Shown: piece by piece, positions 50,435 to 60,220 of the stretch
Layout: each line of letters opens with the position of its first letter
Numbering within the stretch: position 1 is the stretch's first letter
Notes under the pieces: model-generated
The model's database searches: none
What the model was told of the DNA's origin: nothing
What the model saw: only the letters and a program-made list of their open reading frames with translations
Origin: Euryodendron excelsum
Lineage: Eukaryota; Streptophyta; Magnoliopsida; Ericales; Pentaphylacaceae
Assembly (NCBI GenBank): GCA_033060915.1
Contig: CM065384.1
Location: forward strand, 32,664,501-32,728,500
Direction of reading: 5' to 3'
Length of the DNA: 64,000 nt
Position numbers and translations under genes: made by a program

Positions 50435-53400
50435 TAGCAGGGCAAGTGTAGAAATGCTTTTGAGATTTCGGATGCATATGATGCGTTTTGCATACATTCA
50501 TTAAAGTATTCTCGTTTGTTTTAAAAAACTATTGTGGTAAATGGTAATATACTTGTCTTGGTGATTCATGAGGTAAAATATGGTATGATGGACAATAACA
50601 ATTGGTTGTGCACAAATATGAAATTGATTAGAATGTATAAACTTTGTACGACAGATGCAACACATCTAGCTCACTTAGCTCTAGGCACGCATGACAGTAG
50701 GGCTTCATTTTAGTTGGTTAGGACTTATAAATCTCGTGTTTGGATTCCTTCCCCCACTCCAAAAGAATTGCTACATGGATTCTAGACTCGGGTTGTTTCT
50801 TTTAATAAACCAATCATGTAGGATGCTTTTGTACTTTGTTTCTTTTAACAAATTATTTGTTTTTGTGTATGTAATCAAGTCTTTTTATTTTTATATTTAT
50901 AGATACGTAAGTAATTGGGTCTTTTCATTCTAAATTTGTTGTTAGAGGTGTTTTTGATCGATGTAACATATCAAGTTTGATATTTTTCTGTACTCCTTTA
51001 AAATATTGTCCATTTATGTTATTTTCACGACTCTTTACTCTTGTTCCACAACCCTCCTTTTCACATGGTGGGGCCCACTCCATGTGAGAGGAGGGTCGTA
51101 GAAGAATTGAATTTGGCTCTGGAACAATTTCCTAATCAATCAGCATATTGACTTATTGGAAAAAATGTTCTTTGACATACAGCCTTACCAACCTGGTTAT
51201 ACTGCCCCACCACCTGTTCCTCAATCTGAAGATACCACCATTGATATCAGGCAAGTTTAAGCTCATTTTATCTTTGCCTAATTTTCGTGTTTTTGGTTAA
51301 TGATTTTTTATCACATCGACTCTCTTGTAAGTTGTAATAAATAGTTATTTAGTAAATACATCAAATATTTAATTGTTCTTTAGAAATTAACTTGGTTTCT
51401 TGGTTGATAACTAATAATCTCATTACCTAACAAATTTTGATGAATGATTTATAACTTTTCAAGGGGTTGCTTCTTTTTTTATTTTTTATTTTTTTGATAA
51501 GCTTCAAGGGGTTGCTTCATGCAATGACATGCTTGGGTTGTCAAGTTCAAAGCTTGCAAATTTGAATGTTTGGGCAATCACTCATTGTGCATAAGCTGGA
51601 GGTTAGGTCTAAACCTAGGCTACCCTATCCAGGACCATGCATTGATGGAACCAACTGTAGGTGGTGTCTATAGCATTACTAGTTATTGGAGTAGAAGTGT
51701 AAGTTGAAATATTACCACATTAGATCTACAGGCACATGAAAATATGTAATACTAATTTGTACAATAGTACAAAGCTTGGCTATCAAGCGTGAAAATGCGC
51801 ATTTTGACCTGAAGGGCAACTGCTTTATGCCAATAAACTGGAGATCAGCTATACACTGGATTGCAGGGACCAGACTGCCTGGCCTTTTCAAATAACTAAT
51901 ATTTTCTTGAAAAATCCTATTGTTACTTGTTGGAATAAAAATGCAAATGAAATATTTTTACATTAAATTCACAGGCATATAAGAACGTGTAATGGTGATT
52001 TAAAAAAATCCATATTGTCACATGAAATCCAGTAACAAAAAGAATTATATTGGGTGAAGCAACCATCTATCTTGCTCACATTCGATGTCCTGCAGTTGCT
52101 TTTGCAGTTCTGTTTTTTAGTGGAAATCACACTGTCAAATACTTCTAAATGCGCCGGGGATCACTATGTAAGAAACATTGTTATGTGTCATAAGCCACCT
52201 GTTCTTGAAATCTCATGACGACAACAGAAACAAAGCCAAGTTGCTACACATTGCTTTCACCTTTTTGCTCTTTATAGGACCATATTTTTTGTGAGAGGCC
52301 ACATATCTCTTCTCTTTGCCTTTTCCCGCTTCCCCTTATCTAGTCAAATCACTCCTTATTAATGCATTCATTGGTCCCTGTTACCCATTGCTAAACCAAT
52401 TTAGACAACTTTCTCTGACCTTTTTGGCTTCTCTTAAATGCTTCATTCCTTATTTTATTCTCCTCATTCACCTTAATAACTTTATCTTGCCCATACATAT
52501 CTTCTATACAAGTTTGTCTTGACAATCCCAACATCTATTTTACCAGAAAACATTGCCACTTTTGTACCCGTCCCTTAAAAATCTTCCTCCAATTTAACTG
52601 GCAAAAAATTACTTTGGAATCATAGGTCCACTTAGTGCCTGCCCCCCGCGGGTGCATTAATTACTGTTGAAACTCACATACTCTTTATGGATATTGCAAT
52701 ATCATATACTTCAATTCTAATTCCTTTGTTTCATGGTTTTGTCTCACAGTGGGGGTTGGACAATCTCTGGTACTCCTTTGGACTTGCATGACCCTCGACT
52801 CTTGGCTATGGCAGCGGCAGAACGACGTCTTCTAGAGGCCGAATATGATGAATATGCTGATACCAATGCAAGTGGAGCTGCATTTTGCCGCTCTGCTGCT
52901 CTGATTGTAAGCTGTTGTAACCATCTCGTGCATAAACAGAAATAATGTAGGCAACTAGGAATGATGAACAGTCTAGATTTTTGAAAATGAGAGAACTGTA
53001 TATAATTTACAAATATGCGTGAAGGCTTCATTCTTCGTCTTGTTCTTCTTCTTCTTCTTTTGGCAAGAAGGAAAAAATGATATGATGCTGCCAACTTACT
53101 ATCCATCTTCTGTAGCAAGTGTTTTTGAGACTTGCATTTGCTTTATAATTCATTTTTCTTGGGCAGTATCTATAGCCAGAGTTGGGTAGTGGGTTCATAG
53201 TCCCTTTGACTTAGGTGCCAGCACATTTTTGTTGTCAGCAAAGCCTAGGATGCAGTCTCTATTTCCATTTAGATTTCTTTGATCAATTAACTATTCAGTC
53301 CTTATGTTACCTGGCCATCTGATTATCTTTTGAATCTTTCTCCATTTCTTGGTAGTTAATGGCTCTTCTGCTCTTGAGGCATGCTCTAGCAATTGGCAAT

Positions 53401-56400
53401 GGTGATGATGAGGATGATACTTCCACCTTTTTCTCTGTAAGTGGGATATGGTTTCAGTCTTAGCATGATATGAATGCTTTGATAGTGGTATATGCTTTGT
53501 TGTAGTTGCACTAAATAAAATTGTTGATTCTGGACAGCTTTTCTTGCTGCGGGCTGCTGGTTTTCTTCTCCCATGCTACATTATGGCCTGGGCTATCAGT
53601 ATATTGCAACGTCGAAGGCAAAGACAGGTTAGTGGAGACTCCTTCGTGGTAACTTGTTTAATTTCTTTCTTTGAGCTCCATCTTCTCTTCTCCTTTGGAA
53701 AAATGAGGAAAATATTTTCATGATACCATTATGGTGAGGTAATAACAATTTGGCTGGTTAGAGAAAAAGCTAATTACTCCTCTTCTTGTTGGAAAATGAA
53801 ATTGGAGGCATGTTGCAAAAAAGGCTCTTTTTAGTAAAGGATTGTTGATAGACAGTTAACTATATTCCAGAAAGATTAGTAATGAAAGAGTTTTTTGAGT
53901 GAATTTACAGCCAGTAATTATTTTCTTGTTGACGAAGGAGGCCTTTGAATTTAGACATGTTGGTGGTTGTCTTTGCTAATGTTATTGTTGTTTTACTACA
54001 TGTAATATGTTTTATATGCATACCTGCATGCATTTGTATGCTTGTCAAGAGAAATGTCCTGATGTTATTTAAAAAATAAAGTACCTGTTGGCAGTGTCTA
54101 TTCAATAATTACTATTGGCTCTATGGCGCAATAGTAATTTTGTTGTACATTATAAATAGATATCCTGGTGATTTGGTGGAGGAGGAGCATAAGATTAGAT
54201 CAGGCATTAGGGGATTCTATGAATAGTTGTATTCATAGTTTGGGACTTGGCGCTCGGTTGGATCATCTGGAAGTCTCGGTCAGGAGGATGTGCAATGGTT
54301 AGCTGGACCATTCTCGGAGGAGAAGGTGACTGAAACTGTTATGTCCTTAAGCTCCGACGGAGCTCCTGGCCTGGATGGCTTCTCTGTTGCTTTCTTCCAG
54401 AATTATTGGGGGTAGTTAAAGAGTACGTGATGGGTATGATGATGGAGTTTGAGATGTCTGGGGAGTTTGAGGAAAAAGCTTGAATGCGCCTTTTGGGGCT
54501 TCAATACCAAAGAAGGGTGGGGCAGAGAATATTAGAGATTTCAGACCTATTAGCCTTTTGGGAGGGGTTTACAAGGTTCTGGCAAAGTTCTTAGCTGGTA
54601 GACTGAAAAGGTTGGTTTCCAAGGTGGTGTCAAATTCATAGAATGCTTTTGTGGAAGGTAGGCTGATCCTTGACATTGTTCTGGTGGCTAATGATTGTGT
54701 TGATTCCAAACTTTGTAGCAGAGAGCCAGGTGGGTATGTAAATTGGTTATTGAGAAAGCCTATGACCATGTTAAATGAGACTTCCTGCTGTACTTGCTGG
54801 AATGAATGGGCTTGGGCCTGATATGGAGAAAGTGGATTTGGAGTTGTTTTTCTTTAGTCAGGCTCTCAGTGTTAGTAAACGGGACACTATTTGGTTTCTT
54901 TCCTACTTCCAAAAGTCTTAGACAAGGTGATCCTCTTGTTTCCTTTGTTGATGATGGAAGTGTTGAGCCGCATGCTTTCGAGGATTGTCTAAGGAGGCTA
55001 TATGGCGAGCTTTTAGGTGGGGGCTTGTGGATGGATCCAAGATGGTGGTATCCCACATTCTTTATGCATATGACAGTATTGTTTTTTGTGGGCTGAGCCT
55101 AAGCATCTTGGGTATCTGTGGTGTGTGTTGCTTTGTTTTGAGGCAGTTTCATGCTTGAAGGTAAACTTCGGCAAATCTGAACTCATTCCAGTAGGGGAGG
55201 TGGAGAGTGTGGAGGTTCTTGCAGCGATTTTTGGTGTAGGGTTGGATCCCTGCCAGTGACGTATTAAGGTCTACAGTTGGGTGGCTTTCAAAGCCAGAGG
55301 GCTCTAGGATTCAGTGGTGGAAAGATTCCACCACAGTACTTGTCCAAGGGTGATAGGCATATGCAAATTGTGAGTACTTTGTCTACTCTACCTATTTATT
55401 TTATTTCGCTTTTTACTCTATTTGTGGCTAAGCAGTCGTAGAAATTATAGAGGGCCTTCTCTTGAGCTGGTATAGGAATTTAAGTACCACTTGGTGGATT
55501 GGGAGTCGATTTGTAAGCCACTTAGAAATGGAGGTCTAGGGATTAAAAGGCCGGAGCTTTTTAATCAAGCTCTCTTGGGGAATATTGCTATGGAAATTTG
55601 CTTGCGACCAGGACAAGTATGGAGGAAAGTAATAGCTTCAAAGTATGGGACATCACAGGGAGGATGGTCACCGCTGGAGGTAGCTCAGTCGCACGGGAAG
55701 GGTCTATGGAAAAGTATCTGCAAGGGGTGGGAGGTGGAAAACAAAAGCTCCTCCCAAAGTTGCATTTCTCATTTGGACTAGAGAATGTGATTCTGAGAAA
55801 ATATATTTTAGTAGATTGATGCTGTTTGTGTAAGGAAGATGTGAATCTGTTGATCACCTCCTCTTACAGTGTAGATGTACTAGTTAGATGTAGAATTGGG
55901 TTGGGAGTGTTTGGGGTCTAGTGAGTGTTCCCTAGGATGGTGTTTGAGCTCATGTTGTATTGGAGGGGTGGAAAAATGTGGACAATTTGGGGCGAGAGGA
56001 ATTGGTCCTCTTTTGAGGGGGTGGAGAGACCCCTTTTTATGTTAAAATATTGTTTTGCAAAGTTTTTGTATGACTGGGTTCATGGGGTTTTTAACCCTAT
56101 TATAGAGGATTTTTGGAGTTCTTTGAGAACTTTGAAGGCTAGTGCTTGTATAGCTCTTGTCAGGCCTTCCGTTTTGTACAGGATTGCATCCACAGACAAG
56201 ACTACTATATACGTACATATACATAGTGTTATATGTGAAGTTCAGGTTAGGAGACAAACCCAGTGAAGAACAAAATATACACCTCTTTACAAGATAAGGA
56301 TCCTTATTTAAACACAAGATGGATCCTTCTCTTGTGAAGAGGTGTATATTAGCATCAGGACCGGCAATGACATTCTTATTTAAGCACAAGATGGATACAA

Positions 56401-56900
56401 GAGAAGGATCCGTACTGCATCACATATGAGATTTTCAGCCACCTACACTTAAACCAAACACATAGCAAGAGTCCTATCTACAAAATATATATGCACTATC
56501 AGTATTACATAATACCCACTGTTGCACAATAGACAGGACACTTGCTGTGTGTTTGGTTTAAGTGTAGGTGGCTGAAAATCTCACATGTGATGCAGTAAGG
56601 ATCCTTCTCTTGTATCCATCTTGTGCATCTGGTTTGTAAAAGAAAGATGTCATGATGTTCTTAGTGGTACCAGAAAAGGGGGTAAAAAGGGAAGGAAAGT
56701 TTCAATACTACTCTAATTAAATTATGAATTAATTTTTATATGTTTTGTTGAACCAGGAAGCCACAGCAGCACTCGCAGCAACAGAAGTTGCCTTCATGAT
56801 ACAGGCAGGGCAACGTAGGGGTTTGCAGTTTACATTAGCACCAGGACCGGCAGCGACACCAGGACCTGCAGCAACTCCCCATCAAGAGCCGCTTCAATAA
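48037..56900 (+). CDS. RINGv (C4HC3) membrane E3 ubiquitin ligase, MARCH-like (7 coding exons)
   Basis: Membrane-anchored RING-variant protein, expected to transfer ubiquitin to membrane or ER-associated targets. Coding exons are 48037-48312, 50275-50346, 51183-51250, 52750-52906, 53356-53436, 53538-53627 and 56757-56900, giving 295 residues. The RINGv ligands are C69, C72, C85, C87, H95, C98, C111 and C114, split across exons 1 and 2. Two hydrophobic segments (about 185-206 and 219-243) form a hairpin membrane anchor, followed by RRRQRQ and an Ala-rich tail. All introns are GT-AG except intron 3, which starts GCAAGT. Relatives I recall are Arabidopsis At3g47550 and At5g62460. Intron 6 is enlarged to 3.1 kb by a LINE and inverted repeats. 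ATG 48037 is the first after the leader splice site. Confidence 0.92.
50396..50428. repeat. CT microsatellite in RINGv intron 2
   Basis: An uninterrupted CT run of about 16 units lies 50 bases after the intron 2 donor. Confidence 0.9.
54190..56190 (+). mobile_element. Decayed LINE fragment in RINGv intron 6
   Basis: Sense-strand fragments of LINE ORF2 appear in order but in shifting frames with stops. A reverse transcriptase segment near 54536-54720 reads [21 protein letters not shown] in part, followed by an [10 protein letters not shown] motif. Near 54925-54985 there is GDPL and a diverged active-site neighbourhood. Near 55491-55680 is the downstream [16 protein letters not shown] and VIASKYG region. 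The copy is dead. Terminal boundaries and target duplications could not be set. It lies in the same orientation as the host gene. Confidence 0.75.
56274..56350. repeat. Inverted repeat 1 in RINGv intron 6
   Basis: The arms 56274-56303 and 56321-56350 are reverse complements at 28 of 30 positions, with a 17-base loop. Both arms contain the GGATCC palindrome at their inner ends. Confidence 0.85.
56385..56625. repeat. Inverted repeat 2 in RINGv intron 6, ~95-bp arms
   Basis: The arms 56385-56469 and 56541-56625 are reverse complements at 82 of 85 positions. Pairing continues with few mismatches to about 56480 and 56530, leaving a loop of about 50 bases. The RNA of either strand would form a long near-perfect hairpin. 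It ends about 130 bases before exon 7. It could be a fold-back transposon or a young small-RNA locus. Confidence 0.85.
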
Positions 56901-58824
56901 TATATGGTTTTCCTGAACTCTTAATTTTCTGCAAAGGTGTCCTACTTGGAATTTGAGTCTACTATCTTACTCAACATGTCAACAATTAAACCAAACACGA
57001 AGCATTTATTTCTGCCTGTCAAGTTGTATCTTGGGTTGGGTTTATTTCCAAAAATAAATGTTGAAGCTCCATTTTATTTTTCCTCTTCCATTGTGCTTGT
57101 ACATAAATAGCGGGAATCATAGCAGCATCTGTTGCTGCTGGGGAAACTTATGTTAATAGTGGAGTTTGTCTACATTTGAATATTACTTTGGCTTTGGTGT
57201 GATGGTGAAGTAGAGTCTTCAGACTTCCTTGGTAAACTGATTTATATTAATCAATTTATATAGCCCTTATTCGGAGATATCGACTTTGAGTCTTTAGTAT
57301 GCTATTTTCCATTTGCACTTATTCGTGAGATCTCTTGGGAGATCTATGGCACCAAGGATTTGTAGACACAGAGATTACAGTTCATGTATGTATACATGCA
57401 ACCATAAATATTTTCCCTCTGGCTGGCTAACACAATTTCAGTGATCCCATAGCTAATTGGCTCACATATGGATAAGTGCAAGCATGTTCATGCACTTCAG
57501 ATTTAAGCGTTCAAAACTTTGATGATGAAGGATGATATTAGAAAGCAACAGTTCATATGTTTCTTTTGCTTTAATAGTACGGTGGTAAAAGTGAAAGGCC
57601 CACATTAGTAGATTGTATGTAATTAGTTGGGTTCTCTCTCTCTCTCTCTCTCTCTCAAATCTAGAGTAGAAAACTCTGCTTTGTCGAATTTTTTAGCCGT
57701 CTGTGAATTAATGAAGCAAGAAAAAAAGAAAAAAGAAAAGAGAAAGATGGTCTACATGGATAAGCGAGATAAAATAAAGAAGGGATAAAAGGAAGACAAG
57801 GGGACATAACAAGGCCATATATGGAGAAACCTGTTGGGGTTCTAAGTTGAAACTAACTTTGAATGGTCTACGCAATCTAGAGAGAGAGAGAGAGAGCAAA
57901 GAAAAGCATAAAGGAGAAACCCATTAAGCACAAGAAACCAATAGTCTGGTTTTTGTTGCATGGAGAGAAGAGCTTGAAATTCCAAAGTGAGTTGTAGCAT
58001 ATAGCATAAAGCAAGTGCTTGGTTTTTTCTTTGGGAGAGGTGGTTTCTTTTCCCCACCTTCCCCCCAACGTCTCTGCTTTATCTGGCTTTCTTGCAACTG
58101 TAGCAATCTCAGCTTTGGCTGTGGCTCATGTCTTTGATTCTAGCAGTCATGCCATGCAAAAACCAGTCATTCATGTTGCTTTCCCTAAATCATTGGTTTT
58201 CATTTCTCAGCATTAACACTAAAAAAAATTCTTCTGTTTTCCCTATTTTCTTGGCAAACAAGCAAGGAATATGAACAAATCGATTTAACTAATGAATTCA
58301 GGTAGACAGCTTTTCATCAGTAGTGCTATACTGTAAAGGTAACACTGAATTAGAGGTATGATTTTTTTTGAGTTGTTATGGCTAAGCCAAGCCTAATACG
58401 CGTTAAAGTTAAATTAAACATGAGCATAATCTGATGACGTCGAGGTTCAACTCTGAATTCCTGCGACTGGGTTGGTCATTGTTTGGTCCAAAAGAGCAAG
58501 GCAAATGATAGAGAAATAGGGAACCAATGAAAGATTCTTGGGTTCCAAAGTGTGTGATGTTCCAAACTAACTTTTATTCAAACCTGTCAGTGTCTTCTAA
58601 AACAGCCTTATATTGCTTCTATTCCAGGCTTATGATTGAGGTGAATCTGAAACTTCTCTAGATGTTTTGGGGCCCTCTCATGCTTTATGCTTTTGGTTGT
58701 TCAAATCCTACAAAAAGATAAACCATAGCCTTACTTCTACAGGAATGAACCATAAAAAGGTAGAGTCTCACAGACCAACTACTCATTCCCTCTCCATTCC
58801 TATTGGTTTTGCAGTGTAGAAAAA
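56901..58824. other. RINGv 3' region and CLE upstream region
   Basis: The first ~250 bases are the likely RINGv 3'UTR. CT and GA microsatellites lie at about 57633-57656 and 57879-57896. The last several hundred bases should contain the CLE promoter. No other gene is supported. Confidence 0.45.
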
Positions 58825-59109
58825 ATGGGTTTTTCTGCTTGTAGGATGTTCATAGTTCTTGTTTGTATTGGGTTTCTCTCTATACAACCAGAGAGGGTTT
58901 CCGGCTTGAGAAGCATAGATCTTGCCCTCAGATGGGGTAAGGGACAACCTCTGTTTCTAAGAAACTCGCGTATTCTGAAGGCTGTTGGTGTGGAGGTCCT
59001 GCAAACACCACCAAACATAGCACCAGAGCCTTCAATGGCATTTGATCCAAATCAATCAAATAAAAGAAGAGTTCGAAGAGGATCAGATCCTATTCACAAC
59101 AGATGTTGA
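58825..59109 (+). CDS. CLE45: CLE45-type signalling peptide precursor
   Basis: Precursor of a secreted 12-residue CLE peptide hormone perceived by leucine-rich-repeat receptor kinases outside the cell. In Arabidopsis CLE45 acts through BAM3 in root protophloem and has also been tied to pollen-tube growth. The intronless frame encodes 94 residues. Residues 1-27 are a hydrophobic signal peptide and 28-80 a variable propeptide. The CLE motif RRVRRGSDPIHN (81-92) is followed by RC at the very C-terminus. This motif matches the Arabidopsis CLE45 core as I recall it, and its arginine-rich start is distinctive among CLEs. The start is the only sensible ATG ahead of the signal peptide. Assignment to CLE45 rests on the mature peptide. 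Confidence 0.9.
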   Translation: MGFSACRMFIVLVCIGFLSIQPERVSGLRSIDLALRWGKGQPLFLRNSRILKAVGVEVLQTPPNIAPEPSMAFDPNQSNKRRVRRGSDPIHNRC

Positions 59110-60220
59110 TAAGCTGAAGCTGTTTATTTTCTGCCACGGACCCAGAAGGTAAGAAATATTTATTGGCAAAGGAAGACATTCATTGATGCAGAGAGATACT
59201 TAAGGGTGGTGGGCAATTTCTGCTTCCTTACCAGTTTCTCAATGTGGGCGGGTTGGTTTTTCTATAGTTCATTAGTTTTGTGCTGAATCTTTTGTTTAAA
59301 AAAGAACCGAAGGGTGGAGCTAGGCTTATCTTTGAGTGAGCATCATCTCTAGAACGTATAAACATAGATTTTAGATCCTAGCTGATAGCTAAATACCAAC
59401 GATGATGATGCTGGCTCTCATACATCATATAGCGTTTTTTCTTTTTTCTTTTAATTTTTGCTTTCTGGAAAATTAGTTTTATCTTTAGCAATGAGAACTC
59501 TTGATCTTACATATTACAGTGAATCATGAGAATTTCTTTTACCCTATATTTATGTTTTGGTTCTTTCATAGGCTGAAGTTCCCCCCTCGCTCTGTCTCCA
59601 CACACACAACTGACAGACGACTGCACATAAACATATATCTAAGTGCACACACACACACACAAATATATATACATATATGTATATACATATGTGCTTGTAT
59701 TTATACATATATGATACACATTCTCTTGCATAGTTTTGACACTGGAATATAAATCTATAAAGCTAGTTAGGTTCAAGTGATTCCTATATTGCTTCACTCT
59801 GTTTTTGCATTCAGAAATTTTTGTATTCTTGCAACTCAGTTTTTGAATTCTTGAGTTCATGCTAAAGTAATATATTATGAGCTTGGATGTAGCCCTCTTC
59901 AGATGAATATTTTAATGTGCTTCATACCCTTTCATGTGCACGGTGTTAGGTTCATGTTATTTGCCTGGTGATACAGGGAGAAAAGAATAGACTGAACTAC
60001 TGTTTAATAGAATTCTTTTAAAATATAATCCTCTATGAAATGCACAAAAAATTGAAATTGAAACTACAGAAGATATGGAAAACAAAAAAAGGCTTGACAG
60101 AAATAAAAGCATTCATATTCTGAAAAAAACTAAGCTTATGCTCTTTTGAAGAACCACAATGTAATAAGATAAATACGATTTTCACACAAGAAGAAAATTT
60201 TCAGGATTCTAAACGTGTAT
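59110..60220. other. Spacer between CLE45 and GT47 3' ends
   Basis: Convergent spacer holding both 3'UTRs. A CA/TA microsatellite with ATATAC palindromic repeats lies at about 59645-59712. No gene is seen. Confidence 0.5.

Noticed and set aside
50267..50497. 76-codon minus-strand frame over RINGv exon 2
   Set aside because: It is driven by the CT microsatellite and is antisense to the RINGv domain exon.
58019..58216. 65-codon frame upstream of CLE45
   Set aside because: No signal or domain that stands up, no CLE motif, and the sequence looks like promoter or intergenic DNA.
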